This document shows positions 1 through 11,900 of a stretch of 64,000 nt of DNA, piece by piece. A program made the position numbers and the translations under genes. Numbering within the stretch: position 1 is the first letter of the stretch; the number at the start of each line of letters is the position of its first letter. Under the pieces are notes generated by a model. The model ran no database searches. It had not been told where the DNA came from and saw only the letters and a program-made list of their open reading frames with translations. The stretch comes from an uncultured Prochlorococcus sp. (GTDB lineage: Bacteria > Cyanobacteriota > Cyanobacteriia > PCC-6307 > Cyanobiaceae): assembly GCA_902521995.1 (NCBI GenBank), contig CABYTO010000005.1, forward strand, positions 1 to 64,000, read 5' to 3'.

Positions 1-732
1 CTTGGAGTAAGAGGATTTTGGTTCACAGATGCACAGTTTATTCCAGCCAAAAAACATATTGAAGATGCAAAAACACTCTTGCAAGCTATCAAGAATCAAG
101 GCTGGGACGATATTAATTGGGCTGCATACATTAGAGCAGATAATATTGATGCCGAGTTAGCTCAGCTTATGGTTGATACAGGCATGAGCTATTTTGAAAT
201 AGGTATCACGTCGGGGTCTCAAGAACTTGTTCGAAAAATGAGATTAGCGTATGACCTTGAAACTGTATTAAATAATTGCAGAATGCTAGTCCAATCAGGT
301 TTCAAGAACCATGTTTCAGTCAATTATTCATTTAATGTTTTTGATGAAACACCAAGTACCATAAGACAAACAATTGCTTACCATAGAGAATTAGAAAATA
401 TTTTCGGTAAAGGCTTAGTTGATCCAGCTATATTCTTTATAGGTTTGCAACCACACACTCTTCTTGAGCAATATGCGTTAGATCACAAAATTTTGAAGCC
501 GAATTATAATCCAATGAGCATGATGCCTTGGACAGCAAGAAAACTTCTATGGAATCCAGGCTCATTAGGGAAAAAACTTGGTCAGGTTTGCTTAGAAGCT
601 TTTGATAATAAAGAAGATGAATTTGGCAAAACTGTTATCAACATTCTTGAGAGAGAGTATGGAAAGTCTTCATTAAAAGAATCCTTAAAAGTCCGTCCAT
701 TATCAGAAAGGAAATTAGCTCATTCTAAATAA
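1..732 (+). CDS. B12-binding/radical SAM family protein, C-terminal part (5' truncated by window edge)
   Basis: Frame is open from base 1 (LGVRGFWFTDAQFIPAKKHIEDAKTL...) into the 79..732 ORF; D-AxWAAYIRAD...G(M)SYFEIGITSGSQELVRKM resembles the radical SAM TIM-barrel C-terminal half. Confidence 0.6.
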   Translation, partial: LGVRGFWFTDAQFIPAKKHIEDAKTLLQAIKNQGWDDINWAAYIRADNIDAELAQLMVDTGMSYFEIGITSGSQELVRKMRLAYDLETVLNNCRMLVQSGFKNHVSVNYSFNVFDETPSTIRQTIAYHRELENIFGKGLVDPAIFFIGLQPHTLLEQYALDHKILKPNYNPMSMMPWTARKLLWNPGSLGKKLGQVCLEAFDNKEDEFGKTVINILEREYGKSSLKESLKVRPLSERKLAHSK

Positions 733-749
733 AAAAAATTGAACCATTA

Positions 750-1067
750 TTAATCCTCTTTCTCAATTGAACTAGAAATTCCTTTAGATTTTAATGATTC
801 TGAATAGAATTCTGCTGGCTCTAAGTCACAAACAATTACCAATCCTACACCCGTATTGTGTGCCTCAAGCATTATGGCGATAGCATCTTGTTCGCTTAAT
901 TGCGGCACAACCTCTCTTAGCGCAATGGTGACATACTCCATAGAATTAACTTGGTCATTATGAAGTAAAACCTTATATTTTGGAGATTTATTTTTTAATT
1001 CAGCAGGTTTCTTTTCAATCACTGCTGAATTGTTACTTACACTTTGTCCTAACTTAGTAGATAGCAT
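750..1067 (-). CDS. clpS: ATP-dependent Clp protease adaptor ClpS
   Basis: YKVLLHNDQVNSMEYVTIALREVVP...A..IMLEAHNTGVGLV core typical of ClpS. Confidence 0.9.
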   Translation of the reverse strand: MLSTKLGQSVSNNSAVIEKKPAELKNKSPKYKVLLHNDQVNSMEYVTIALREVVPQLSEQDAIAIMLEAHNTGVGLVIVCDLEPAEFYSESLKSKGISSSIEKED

Positions 1068-1099
1068 TAAATTGTTAATAATTTAAACTTTACTAATAA

Positions 1100-2326
1100 T
1101 TATATATTAATTATTCTTTCCATTGCATCAACGACATTTGATCGTGAGTTAAATGCTGACAAACGAAAATAGCCCTCTCCTGAGAGTCCAAATCCGCTCC
1201 CGGGTGTTCCCACTACACTAACTTTTTGGAGAAGGAAATCAAAAAAGTCCCAAGATGTCATTCGATCAGGAACTTTAATCCAGATATAAGGAGCATTGCT
1301 GCCACCATAAACTTTATATCCTGCATTCTGAAGTTTATTTTTCATGATTTTTGCATTTTCCATATAAAAATCAATTAAACCTTTAATCTGTTTCTTTCCT
1401 TCAAGGGAATAAACAGCCTCTGCTCCTCTCTGAACCACATAACTTACTCCATTGAACTTTGTAGATTGTCGCCTATTCCAAAGAGGCCATAAATCTATTT
1501 CTTCATCTGTAGAGCTCAAACCTTTGAGATTTTTTGGTATTACTGTAAAAGCACATCTAACTCCAGTGAATCCTGCATTCTTTGAAAAAGATCTAAATTC
1601 AATAGCACAATCCCTTGCTCCCTCAATCTCATATATTGAATGTGGAATATCATTATCTTGAATAAATGCTTCATAAGCTGCATCAAAAAGTATTAAAGAT
1701 TTATTTTGAAGCGCATAGTCAACCCACTTTTTCAATTCTTGTTTATTAATCGTTGCTCCGGTCGGATTATTAGGAAAACAAAGATATAAAATATCAACCT
1801 TTTTTTCAGGTAGTTCTGGCAGAAAGTTATTCCCCTCGTTTATTGCAAGATATGTTAATCCTTGATAAGTGCCATTTTCAAGAGCATCACCAGTTCTGCC
1901 TGTCATAACATTACTATCTACATAAACAGGGTAGACAGGATCCGTTACAGCAATTGAATTATTTTTGCCAAGAATATCTAAAATATTGCTACTGTCACAT
2001 TTAGAACCATCAGAAACAAAGATTTCTTCAGGTGAAATTTGACAACCCCTCGAAATAAAATCATGCTCAGATATTTTTTCTCTGAGCCAGGAATAACCTT
2101 GTTCTGGGCCATAACCTCTAAAACCATCTATTGTGCCCATATCGTCTAAAGCTTTACCCATAGCCTCTATGCATGCTCTAGGTAATGGTTCTGTAACATC
2201 TCCTATGCCAAGTTTAATAATTTCAGCACTATTATTTGATTGAGAATATATTTTTACCCTTTTAGCAATTTCGGGAAATAAATAGCCTGCTTTGAGTTTT
2301 AAATAATTTTCGTTTACTTGAACCAC
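1100..2326 (-). CDS. dapL: LL-diaminopimelate aminotransferase
   Basis: Class I/II aminotransferase; N-term [51 protein letters not shown]-lysine region. Confidence 0.93.
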   Translation of the reverse strand: MVQVNENYLKLKAGYLFPEIAKRVKIYSQSNNSAEIIKLGIGDVTEPLPRACIEAMGKALDDMGTIDGFRGYGPEQGYSWLREKISEHDFISRGCQISPEEIFVSDGSKCDSSNILDILGKNNSIAVTDPVYPVYVDSNVMTGRTGDALENGTYQGLTYLAINEGNNFLPELPEKKVDILYLCFPNNPTGATINKQELKKWVDYALQNKSLILFDAAYEAFIQDNDIPHSIYEIEGARDCAIEFRSFSKNAGFTGVRCAFTVIPKNLKGLSSTDEEIDLWPLWNRRQSTKFNGVSYVVQRGAEAVYSLEGKKQIKGLIDFYMENAKIMKNKLQNAGYKVYGGSNAPYIWIKVPDRMTSWDFFDFLLQKVSVVGTPGSGFGLSGEGYFRLSAFNSRSNVVDAMERIINI

Positions 2327-2619
2327 TTTAGATAAAAAATTTCACCAATATTAGAATAATGTATCAACGTGCTTTAATGCTGATTAGATGTTAATATTAT
2401 CTTAGTTATGATAAATCTAAGAGATAGTCATAGCTATGAATTCAATTTCAATTTTTTTTGAAAATCGTTTAAAATTTTATAAATAGCAGAATTCAATCAC
2501 TTTTGACTTAATTATTTTTAAGAAATAATCATAGCTTTAAAAATTGCTTTATTAAATGAAAAAAATCTAATTCTTAATTTAGATGATTTTCAAAATCCAA
2601 ATCACTTAGAATCAATTAT

Positions 2620-4434
2620 ATGTCTCAGCAAATTATCATCGCTGAGCAGGCTCGAATTGCAGCACTACTCACAGATGATCGAGTTGATGAATTAATCGTC
2701 GCACAAGGTCAATATCAAATTGGCGATATTTTTTTAGGAACAGTTGAGAATGTTCTCCCTGGCATTGATGCAGCTTTCATAAATATTGGTGAAAGTGAAA
2801 AAAATGGATTTATCCATGTTTCAGATTTAGGTCCATTGAGACTCAAAAAAGGGACATATGGAATAACTGAGTTACTAGAACCAAAACAAAAAGTTCTAGT
2901 TCAGGTAATAAAGGAACCCACAGGATCTAAAGGGCCTAGACTAACAGGTAGTATTTCAATCCCAGGAAAATACTTGATATTACAGCCATATGGTCAAGGA
3001 GTTAATATTTCAAGAAAAATAAATACAGAAACAGAACGAAGCCGTTTGAAAGCTCTTGGGGTTTTAATAAAACCACCCAGCACAGGCTTATTATTTAGAA
3101 CAGAGGCTGAAAAGATAAAAGAAGAACTTCTAATTGAAGATCTAGAACATTTAATTCAACAATGGGAAAATGTACTTAAAATTTCTGAGGCTTGTAACCC
3201 GCCAAATTTAGTAAAAAGAGATGAAGATTTCTCTCTTAAGATTTTAAGAGATCATATTAAAGAATCTACTAAAAGCATAATTATCGATAGTAAATTTTCA
3301 GTTGCAAGGGCAAAAGATTTTTTAATAAATTATGAATCTGATATAGATATTGAATTTCACGATAACACTTTAACCCAACATATTTTCGAGAAATATGAAA
3401 TTAAGAAAACAATTCAAAAAGCCCTCCAGCCAAGAGTAGATCTTCCTTCGGGAGGTTATATAATTATCGAACCTACTGAAGCTTTAACAGTAATCGATGT
3501 AAACTCAGGATCATTCACGAGATCAGCCAACTCAAGACAAACCGTTTTGTGGACGAACTGCGAAGCAGCAGTTGAAATCTCAAGACAAATGAAATTAAGA
3601 AATATTGGTGGAGTTATAGTTGTAGATTTTATTGATATGGAATCTAGAAGAGATCAATTTCAGTTACTTGAGCATTTTACCTCAGCAATAAAAGATGATT
3701 CTGCTAGACCTCAAATAGCTCAGCTTACTGAATTAGGCTTAGTGGAGTTAACCAGAAAAAGGCAAGGTCAAAATATATATGAATTATTTGGTAAAAAATG
3801 TTCTACATGCGATGGTACAGGACATATAGAAAATATATTAATTCAAGAAATTTCTAACTTAAAATTAAAAAATGTTGATAATAAATCTAATCAATCAAAC
3901 AAACTAAAATCTTTAGATTTAGATACTTCACAATCAACTGATGAGCAAGAAAAAATAATTGACAAGGAATTACTAAATTCCAAAAACCTAAGTAAAGAGA
4001 ATCCCTCTATTAAAAAAGAAAATGATCATGAAAATTTGAACAAATCTAATTCAAAGGAAAAAAATGTTATAACAGTTGATCTTACGAATGAAGAAAAAAT
4101 TGTTTTCAGTCAATTAGGTATAAATCCACTTATAAAGTTAGGTAAAGAATATCTCACAAGCAATAATTTTGTGCTTCTAAAAGAAAGTAATAAGGAAACG
4201 GAAAAAACCTTAGATAATAAAAAAACTAAAGCAAAACAAATTAAAAAAATCTCAAAATCGAGTGAAGACAAGATTCAAATTGAAGCAAATATAAATTCTA
4301 AAGATAAATCATCAGATAAAACTAATGTAAACAATGATGTTGTATTTACAGATAAAAAAGATGAAATTACACTTACAGATGAGCTAAACACTTCAAGAAA
4401 AAAAAGAAGAAGGTCATCAGCAAGCATTGAATAA
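2620..4434 (+). CDS. rne: Ribonuclease E/G family
   Basis: RNase E/G catalytic domain (S1-like [53 protein letters not shown] Zn-link) plus disordered C-tail ending [12 protein letters not shown]. Confidence 0.95.
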   Translation: MSQQIIIAEQARIAALLTDDRVDELIVAQGQYQIGDIFLGTVENVLPGIDAAFINIGESEKNGFIHVSDLGPLRLKKGTYGITELLEPKQKVLVQVIKEPTGSKGPRLTGSISIPGKYLILQPYGQGVNISRKINTETERSRLKALGVLIKPPSTGLLFRTEAEKIKEELLIEDLEHLIQQWENVLKISEACNPPNLVKRDEDFSLKILRDHIKESTKSIIIDSKFSVARAKDFLINYESDIDIEFHDNTLTQHIFEKYEIKKTIQKALQPRVDLPSGGYIIIEPTEALTVIDVNSGSFTRSANSRQTVLWTNCEAAVEISRQMKLRNIGGVIVVDFIDMESRRDQFQLLEHFTSAIKDDSARPQIAQLTELGLVELTRKRQGQNIYELFGKKCSTCDGTGHIENILIQEISNLKLKNVDNKSNQSNKLKSLDLDTSQSTDEQEKIIDKELLNSKNLSKENPSIKKENDHENLNKSNSKEKNVITVDLTNEEKIVFSQLGINPLIKLGKEYLTSNNFVLLKESNKETEKTLDNKKTKAKQIKKISKSSEDKIQIEANINSKDKSSDKTNVNNDVVFTDKKDEITLTDELNTSRKKRRRSSASIE

Positions 4435-5008
4435 AGTATCGGAAGTTGGAATAGACGAAGTTGGAAGGGGATCAATTTTTGGTCCAGTTTTTTCAGCAGT
4501 TGTAGTATTAACTGAAAAAAATAAATTTACCTTAAAACAATTTGGAGTAACAGATAGTAAAAAACTAACTCCAAAAAAAAGAGAATTACTTTTACCAAAA
4601 ATTTTATTACTCTCTTCAGATTATGGAATTGGGCAATCTTCGGCTAGAGAAATAGATAAGTTAGGTATCAGAGTTGCGACAGAACTTTCAATGATAAGAG
4701 CTTTAAAAAAATTAAAAGAGAAGCCATCTAAATTGATAATTGATGGCCCCTTATTATTAAGGCCATGGAAAGGAATTCAGAAAAACATAGTTTCTGGAGA
4801 CTCCAAGTTTATCTCAATAGCTTCAGCAAGCATAGTTGCCAAAGTTTTTCGCGACAATCTAATGAAGAGGCTAGAAAAAAAATACTCAGGATACCTTATT
4901 TTTAAAAATAAAGGCTATGGTACCAAACAGCATCTTTCTTTAATCAAAAAACATGGAATAACTCAACTTCATAGGAAAAGTTTTTTAAAAAAATCAAATC
5001 TTTTTTAG
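4427..5008 (+). CDS. rnhB: Ribonuclease HII
   Basis: [22 protein letters not shown] and TDSKKL..K.R motifs; TTG start overlapping the rne stop. Confidence 0.93.
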   Translation: MNKVSEVGIDEVGRGSIFGPVFSAVVVLTEKNKFTLKQFGVTDSKKLTPKKRELLLPKILLLSSDYGIGQSSAREIDKLGIRVATELSMIRALKKLKEKPSKLIIDGPLLLRPWKGIQKNIVSGDSKFISIASASIVAKVFRDNLMKRLEKKYSGYLIFKNKGYGTKQHLSLIKKHGITQLHRKSFLKKSNLF

Positions 5009-5512
5009 TTCACACCAATTTAAGAAATCTTTTACTAGTTGCTGTTGAACTCTTGACTTTATACCCAAGAGAATCCCATTTAATACTGAATGACCAGTAG
5101 ACTCCAAAATTTTCTTTGGTACCAACTTAAGTAGAGGAGGTTGGCTTACAGATACCCCAAGAAGAGCCTCACCTTCTAAACCAATATCAGTTGCTTCTAA
5201 ATTCGCTTTCAAAATAAGATTAAAATCATCTATCATCCCCAAACCATCCAATGTACTTTCAAGTGCACTCATTTTTAAAATTCCATCATTATTTTCTACA
5301 GCAATTGAAACAACAGGATTAATATCTAATTGAAAAACCTTAAAACTTGTTACTGTATACTTATATCTACCTTTGCCTTCCGATACTAATTTCTTGGAGT
5401 CAAGCATTGCTCCAACAACTCTTTCTTCTTCCAAAAGATATTTAGAAAGATATTCTTTATTACGCATTACAGAAAGCTTTAGTTTCTGTTTAGCATCAAA
5501 AGATAACAGCAT
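4994..5512 (-). CDS. DUF1997-like cyanobacterial conserved protein
   Basis: Intact 172-aa ORF convergent with rnhB; family call from overall resemblance only. Confidence 0.6.
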   Translation of the reverse strand: MLLSFDAKQKLKLSVMRNKEYLSKYLLEEERVVGAMLDSKKLVSEGKGRYKYTVTSFKVFQLDINPVVSIAVENNDGILKMSALESTLDGLGMIDDFNLILKANLEATDIGLEGEALLGVSVSQPPLLKLVPKKILESTGHSVLNGILLGIKSRVQQQLVKDFLNWCELKKI

Positions 5513-5564
5513 TTTCTATATTCCTCCAATGCTTATATGATCTCTTTTTTTTTCCCGATTAATC

Positions 5565-6410
5565 ATGAGCAAACAAGTCGCATATTTAGGTCCTAAAGGA
5601 ACATACGCAGAAAAAGCAGCTCATATATTATCAAAGCTTGCAAATTTTCAGACACCTATATTTGTACCATGTAATGGGTTATATTCAGTTATTAAATCAA
5701 TAGCGTACAACAATTGTGATGCAGCCGTAGTCCCTATCGAAAATTCCGTAGAAGGGGGAGTTACGGCTACTCTAGATGCCCTTTGGAAATTTCCTGAAAT
5801 ATTTATAAATAAAGCAATTGTTTTACCTATAAAACATGCATTAATCAGTAATGGAAAACTTTCAAACATTTCAGAAGTATTATCTCATCCTCAAGCATTA
5901 GCTCAATGTTCAGAATGGTTATCTGAAAATCTTCCAAATGCAATTCCTCTTCCAACGAATTCAACATCAGAAGCTGTCAATATGGTGAAGGGGAGTAAAT
6001 TCAGAGCTGCTATCGGTTCAAAATCATTAATTCAAATCGAAGGACTTAAAGAATTAGCCTTTCCTATTAATGATGTTCCAGGTAATTGCACTAGATTTGT
6101 TTTATTGAGCAAGGAATTAAATTCAAATTCAGCTAATATCGCAAGTTTTGCTTTCTCATTAATATCAAATAAACCCGGTGCACTGCTTAAAGCTATAAAT
6201 AATATTGCAGATTTTGGTTTTAATATGAGTAAAATCGAATCTCGGCCATCAAAAAGAGAATTAGGAGAATACATAATCTATATTGATTTAGAAATAAATA
6301 ATCAAAATAACATTAATAATTTACTTGAATTAAAAAATAAGTTAAAGCCACTTTGCAAGAATTTTGTAGATTTTGGAAATTATTTTTCTGAAAATATTGA
6401 ACTAGATTGA
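5565..6410 (+). CDS. pheA: Prephenate dehydratase
   Basis: VAYLGPKGTYAEKAA, VVPIENSVEGGVTATLD, C-terminal ACT domain (KPGALLKAINNIADFGFNMSKIESRP). Confidence 0.95.
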   Translation: MSKQVAYLGPKGTYAEKAAHILSKLANFQTPIFVPCNGLYSVIKSIAYNNCDAAVVPIENSVEGGVTATLDALWKFPEIFINKAIVLPIKHALISNGKLSNISEVLSHPQALAQCSEWLSENLPNAIPLPTNSTSEAVNMVKGSKFRAAIGSKSLIQIEGLKELAFPINDVPGNCTRFVLLSKELNSNSANIASFAFSLISNKPGALLKAINNIADFGFNMSKIESRPSKRELGEYIIYIDLEINNQNNINNLLELKNKLKPLCKNFVDFGNYFSENIELD

Positions 6411-6411
6411 T

Positions 6412-7347
6412 TTATCCTCTGCATTTATAAACTCCAAACTCCATTAAACCTTTCCTAAATGCCCAATTCATCAAGATTATTGTTGGAATCTCTCTAATAG
6501 ACTTCACTATCGCAAATGGGCCAAGCGACAAAATTGAGAAAGGCCTTCGAATGCCTTCAATAATGGAATCGTACCATGAAGGATTAGTGTAGGAATTCCA
6601 ATTTTCAGAAATAACTCTTCCTGAACTATTTTTGTTAGTTCTAAGAATGTTACAGAATTCGTTAATGCTAATAAAGTTAGGATGTACCCATTGTTCAAGT
6701 AATTGTTTAATAACTAATTTCTCTAAAAATGATGGGGGGTGTGCTTTGAGGTCTCTTGAGTTCCAATCAGCCAATGCTAAATAACCTCCAGGTCTTAGAG
6801 TTCTCAGCATTTCATCTGCAAACCTAGTTTTATCATTCATATGTGCACCTGCCTCAACACTCCAGACCGCATCAAATGATCCATCTTCAAATTTCAAATC
6901 CAAAGCATCCATAACCTGGAAATTGCAATTCAGCTCATGATGAGTAAGTTCTCTTGCTCTTTTAACTTGAGCAGGACTAATTGTAATACCAGTGACATTA
7001 AACCCATAGTATTTAGCAAGAATCCTAGAACTTCCCCCTATTCCACAACCAACATCAAGTATTCTTGATCCTTTTGGCAAATTATCTAAACCACTCCATT
7101 TGACTAATTCATGAACAAACTGAACTTTAGCCTCTCTAAAATCAACATTTTTTTTTCCTAAGGCATAAAAACCCAAATGTATATGTTCTCCCCACAATCT
7201 TTCAAGTAATTTATCCTGAGTCCAAGCATCATATGCAGAAGCTACTGTACTGGAAGAAATATATTTTCTAGCATTAATTCTCCAGATTATCGATAGGACT
7301 AGAAAAAATAAAAATATTAAAAAAAAGGGGGATAAAAATTCAAACAT
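6412..7347 (-). CDS. SAM-dependent methyltransferase, MPBQ/MSBQ or gamma-tocopherol methyltransferase-like (plastoquinone/tocopherol type)
   Basis: N-terminal membrane segment followed by ILDVGCGIGGSSRILAKYYGFNVTGITISPAQVKRA. Confidence 0.8.
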   Translation of the reverse strand: MFEFLSPFFLIFLFFLVLSIIWRINARKYISSSTVASAYDAWTQDKLLERLWGEHIHLGFYALGKKNVDFREAKVQFVHELVKWSGLDNLPKGSRILDVGCGIGGSSRILAKYYGFNVTGITISPAQVKRARELTHHELNCNFQVMDALDLKFEDGSFDAVWSVEAGAHMNDKTRFADEMLRTLRPGGYLALADWNSRDLKAHPPSFLEKLVIKQLLEQWVHPNFISINEFCNILRTNKNSSGRVISENWNSYTNPSWYDSIIEGIRRPFSILSLGPFAIVKSIREIPTIILMNWAFRKGLMEFGVYKCRG

Positions 7348-8004
7348 TTAATTTTCTTTTATATCAGGAAAACTTTCTTTCAATGCTGTTCTTGCTGCAA
7401 GTTGTTTTCTTGTATGATCAAGCATTTCATACTCTCTTTGCAAACGGGTAAAAGTATTTCTTTCCTCAAGAAGTCTTTGCTGTTCATCCGCAACAGGACC
7501 GCCCAAATGTGCTCCTATCCAAAATGATAAATCCATTGGGTTGTCAGGTAATTTATCAGGTAGGTTTTTCTTAGTATTTGTCAATTTACTTGTTAAATTA
7601 ATAACATCACTAAGAGCTTGTTTTACTGAATCTTTTAGAGAATCTAATTTTTGAAAATCGTTAATATTATTATCACTAATCCAACTAACCATCGCAGAAC
7701 AAAATGGTGTTGACCGCATAATTTCTAAGACTTGAAATCTTTGTTGCCCAAGAGTAATAATATTACTTCTCCCGTCCTCTGCAGTTTGATGTTTTAAAAT
7801 TTGTGCGCAACATCCCACGTTAGCCATAGTTTTAGTAGTTGGATCCCACTTAATAACTCCAAACATAGAATCACTTTCAAGAACAGATTGAAGCATGATT
7901 CTATATCTCGATTCAAAAATATGTAGAGGCAACACTTCTTGAGGAAAAAGGACTACTTCTGGCAAAGGAAATAAAGGTAATTCCCTTACTGAGAGTTCTC
8001 CCAT
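7348..8004 (-). CDS. LON substrate-binding domain protein (no AAA+ or protease domain)
   Basis: ELPLFPLPEVVLFPQEVLPLHIFESRYR, stand-alone 218 aa. Confidence 0.85.
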   Translation of the reverse strand: MGELSVRELPLFPLPEVVLFPQEVLPLHIFESRYRIMLQSVLESDSMFGVIKWDPTTKTMANVGCCAQILKHQTAEDGRSNIITLGQQRFQVLEIMRSTPFCSAMVSWISDNNINDFQKLDSLKDSVKQALSDVINLTSKLTNTKKNLPDKLPDNPMDLSFWIGAHLGGPVADEQQRLLEERNTFTRLQREYEMLDHTRKQLAARTALKESFPDIKEN

Positions 8005-8060
8005 TTAAACCTCATTTAATTTTCTCTATTTTAATCAATTTATGGCGATTTCGGGATTTA

Positions 8061-8381
8061 TTAAAGTTTAACTTCTATATCTACACCACTAGGAAGATCA
8101 AGTTTCATTAAAGCATCAATAGTTTTTGCGGAGGGACTATAGATATCTATGATTCTTCGATGTGTTCTTGTTTCAAAATGTTCTCTAGAATCTTTATCAA
8201 CATGTGGTGATCTTAGTACACAATAAATCTTTCTCTTTGTAGGTAAAGGTATTGGACCTATCGCTGAGGCAGAAGTAGTATCTGCAGTTTGGATTATTTT
8301 GTCGCAAGATAGATCAAGCATTCTTCTATCAAATGCTTTCAGTCTTATTCTTATTTTTTGTTGTGCAATTGATGCTGTCAT
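8061..8381 (-). CDS. rpsJ: 30S ribosomal protein S10
   Basis: [29 protein letters not shown]...; the ORF-track start at 8411 adds 10 unlikely residues inside a hairpin, so the start is placed at 8381. Confidence 0.95.
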   Translation of the reverse strand: MTASIAQQKIRIRLKAFDRRMLDLSCDKIIQTADTTSASAIGPIPLPTKRKIYCVLRSPHVDKDSREHFETRTHRRIIDIYSPSAKTIDALMKLDLPSGVDIEVKL

Positions 8382-8402
8382 AATGTTGAATAACTTATAG
8401 TA

Positions 8403-8427
8403 AAGGGTCATTAATTAAATGACCCTT
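8403..8427 (-). terminator. Perfect 10-bp inverted repeat between tuf and rpsJ; terminator- or attenuator-like hairpin
   Basis: AAGGGTCATT-aatta-AATGACCCTT read on + strand; only a weak T-tract follows on the - strand. Confidence 0.5.
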
Positions 8428-8482
8428 ATCCATATAAATATATATTAGATGATTGAGGTTAATTTTTTAAAATTCAAATATA

Positions 8483-9682
8483 TTATTTGAGTATTTTAGA
8501 AACAACTCCAGCACCAATAGTGCGTCCACCTTCACGGATTGCGAATCGCATACCTTGTTCAATAGCTACTGGACAAATTAATTCTCCAGTCATCTTAATT
8601 CTGTCTCCTGGCATAACCATTTCAACATTAGAGCCATCATCAGAAGTAAATGCAGTTATTTGACCTGTCACATCAGTTGTTCTGATGTAAAACTGAGGTC
8701 TATATCCTGCAAAGAAAGGGGTATGTCTTCCGCCCTCTTCTTTTTTGAGAACATAAACTTCTCCTTCAAATTGAGTATGAGGGGTAATAGATCCTTTCTT
8801 AACAAGAACCATTCCTCTTTCGATATCTTCTTTCTGAACACCGCGTAAAAGTAAACCAACATTATCACCGGCCATACCTTCGTCAAGAAGTTTTCTAAAC
8901 ATTTCAACTCCAGTGACAGTTGTTAGTCTTGTATCTCTTATTCCAACTATTTCTACTTCTTCTCCAACCTTTACTTTACCTCTCTCAATTCTTCCAGTAG
9001 CGACAGTTCCTCTACCAGTAATAGAGAAAACGTCTTCAACTGCCATCAAGAAAGGTTTGTCAACTTCCCTTTCTGGTTCAGGAATGCTCGCATCGACTGC
9101 TTTCATTAATTCTTCAATCTTTGATTCCCAAGTAGAATCTCCTTCGAGAGCTTTTAAACCTGAAACTTGAACTATAGGGATATCATCGCCTGGGAAGTCA
9201 TAACTATCTAATAATTCTCTGATTTCCATTTCGACAAGTTCAATAATTTCTTCATCATCGACCATATCGCACTTGTTTAGAGCGACTACTAGAGCAGGGA
9301 CTCCAACCTGTTTAGCTAGAAGAATATGCTCTTTAGTTTGTGCCATAGGGCCGTCTGTGGCTGCACAAACTAGGATAGCTCCGTCCATTTGTGCTGCCCC
9401 TGTAATCATGTTTTTTACATAATCAGCGTGTCCAGGACAGTCAACATGAGCATAGTGTCTGCCTTCAGTTTCATATTCGACGTGGGCTGTATTAATGGTA
9501 ATACCACGCTCTCTTTCTTCAGGAGCACCATCAATGTCTCCATAGTCTTGAGCTTGAGCTTGACCTTTTTTGGCTAATACGTTTGTAATAGCAGCAGTAA
9601 GTGTTGTTTTTCCATGATCAACATGGCCAATAGTACCTATGTTGACATGTGGTTTGTTTCTTTCGAACTTCTCGCGAGCCAT
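8483..9682 (-). CDS. tuf: Elongation factor Tu
   Basis: [55 protein letters not shown]. Confidence 0.99.
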
Positions 9683-9727
9683 TTTGAATTAAAGAATCGA
9701 GGGTTTAAGAGTGTTTTAGTTTAGAGA

Positions 9728-11803
9728 TCAGGAGTTGCCCTGATTCTTGGAAATGATAGCTTCAGCAACATTACGAGGAACTTCCTCATAATTTGCGAAC
9801 TCCATTGAAAATATACCCCGACCTTGAGTCATTGATCGGAGTTGAGTGGCATAACCGAACATTTCGGCTAAGGGCACTTTGGCCTGTACCTTAGACAATC
9901 CATCATCAACAGATTGTCCTTCTACTTGACCTCTTCTGGAAGAGAGATCACCAATTACAGATCCAAGAAAGTCATCAGGACTTTCGACCTCAACTTTCAT
10001 CATAGGCTCTAAAAGGACAGGATTGCATTTTTTAACCCCGTCTTTAAAAGCCATGGAACCTGCAATTTTGAAGGCCATTTCAGATGAGTCTACATCGTGG
10101 AATGAACCATCGACTAGTGTTACTTTTACATCAATGAGTGGATAACCGGCAAGAACACCAGATTCACAGGTCTCTTTCATTCCATTAGATGCAGGACCTA
10201 TATACTCTTTTGGTACAGCTCCACCAACAATTTTGTTTACAAATTCAAAACCTTTACCAACTTCAGCAGGTTCCATTTCAATAATTACATGACCATATTG
10301 ACCTTTACCTCCAGTCTGTCTTGCGTATTTACCTTCACCTTTGGAACTAGACCTAATAGTTTCTCTATATGAAACCTGTGGAGCACCTATATTTGCTTCA
10401 ACTTTAAATTCCCTTAACATTCTGTCAACAAGGATTTCCAAGTGCAACTCACCCATACCTGCAATAACAGTTTGATTTGTCTCAGGATCTGTACTTACCC
10501 TAAAGGTTGGATCCTCTTCAGACAAAGCAGTTAAAGCTTTTGATAATTTTTCCATATCACCCTTAGTTTTTGGCTCAACAGCTACTGAGATAACTGGTTC
10601 GGGGATAAACAATGTCTCCAAAACTATTGGATCTTCTGTGTTACACAAGGTGTCACCAGTTGTAGTGTTCTTAAGACCTAATACAGCTCCTAAATCCCCA
10701 GCCCTCAATTCATCAACCTCCTCTCTTTCATCAGCCTTAAGAATTACTAATCTAGAGATTCTCTCTTTAGCATCCTTAGTAGAATTCATTACATAACTTC
10801 CCTTAGAGAGAACACCTGAATACATTCTTACAAAAGTTAATTTTCCATAGGGATCTGACATAACTTTGAAAGCTAGGGCACTGAAAGGAGCATTATCATC
10901 GGAGGGTCTTACATCTTCTTTGCCACTTGGCAAAACGCCTTGTATTGGTTTCACATCAACTGGAGCTGGCAAGTAATCGACTACAGCGTCTAATACAAGT
11001 TGTACACCTTTATTCTTAAAAGCTGAACCGCATAATACTGGCACCAATCCATGTTTTAAAACTCCTTCCCTAATACCTTTTTTAAGTTGTTCTTCAGATA
11101 ATTCTCCTGTTTCGAGAAATATTTCTATTAACTCTTCATCATTTTCTGCAACACTTTCCATTAGCTTTAATCTCCACTCAGCAGCTTCCTCCTCCATGTC
11201 AGATGGTATTGGTGCTTCTTCAATATCAGTACCTAAATCATTTTTGTAAAGATATGCTTTGTTGGCTACTAAATCAATAATTCCTGTGAGATCACCTTCA
11301 GCCCCAATAGGTAACTGGATTGGAAGTGCATTTGCCTTAAGTCGATCTTTAATTTGCTTATTAACCTTTAAGAAATCGGCACCAGTTCTATCCATTTTAT
11401 TAACAAAAACCATTCTTGGAACAGAGTATCTATCTGCTTGACGCCAAACCGTTTCAGATTGCGGCTGCACTCCACCAACTGCACAAAATACAGCTATAAC
11501 TCCATCCAACACACGCATTGATCTTTCTACCTCAATAGTAAAATCAACGTGTCCTGGAGTATCAATAATATTAATCCTATGATCTTGCCAGCTAGTAGAT
11601 ATTGCAGCAGCAGTGATAGTTATTCCTCTTTCTCTTTCTTGAGCCATCCAATCGGTTACAGCAGCACCATCATGAACTTCTCCTATCTTATGAACTACAC
11701 CTGAATAAAACAAAATTCTTTCAGTCGTTGTGGTCTTCCCTGCGTCAATATGAGCGGCTATACCTATGTTCCTTACTCGTTCTAGGGGAAAATCGCGTGC
11801 CAA
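9728..11803 (-). CDS. fusA: Elongation factor G
   Basis: [49 protein letters not shown]. Confidence 0.99.
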   Translation of the reverse strand: MARDFPLERVRNIGIAAHIDAGKTTTTERILFYSGVVHKIGEVHDGAAVTDWMAQERERGITITAAAISTSWQDHRINIIDTPGHVDFTIEVERSMRVLDGVIAVFCAVGGVQPQSETVWRQADRYSVPRMVFVNKMDRTGADFLKVNKQIKDRLKANALPIQLPIGAEGDLTGIIDLVANKAYLYKNDLGTDIEEAPIPSDMEEEAAEWRLKLMESVAENDEELIEIFLETGELSEEQLKKGIREGVLKHGLVPVLCGSAFKNKGVQLVLDAVVDYLPAPVDVKPIQGVLPSGKEDVRPSDDNAPFSALAFKVMSDPYGKLTFVRMYSGVLSKGSYVMNSTKDAKERISRLVILKADEREEVDELRAGDLGAVLGLKNTTTGDTLCNTEDPIVLETLFIPEPVISVAVEPKTKGDMEKLSKALTALSEEDPTFRVSTDPETNQTVIAGMGELHLEILVDRMLREFKVEANIGAPQVSYRETIRSSSKGEGKYARQTGGKGQYGHVIIEMEPAEVGKGFEFVNKIVGGAVPKEYIGPASNGMKETCESGVLAGYPLIDVKVTLVDGSFHDVDSSEMAFKIAGSMAFKDGVKKCNPVLLEPMMKVEVESPDDFLGSVIGDLSSRRGQVEGQSVDDGLSKVQAKVPLAEMFGYATQLRSMTQGRGIFSMEFANYEEVPRNVAEAIISKNQGNS

Positions 11804-11900
11804 TTTTAAAGCTCCAAATAAAATAAATTTTGATAAGTATAGTTCACCCTAAAAGCAAACTTTAATAATAATAAACTACTTAAGTACCTTTTTGATGAAA

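Noticed and set aside
8660-9577. Antisense ORFs within tuf (8660-8848, 8668-8907, 8913-9170, 9389-9577)
   Set aside because: Out-of-frame ORFs overlapping a highly conserved gene with no recognisable domains; spurious
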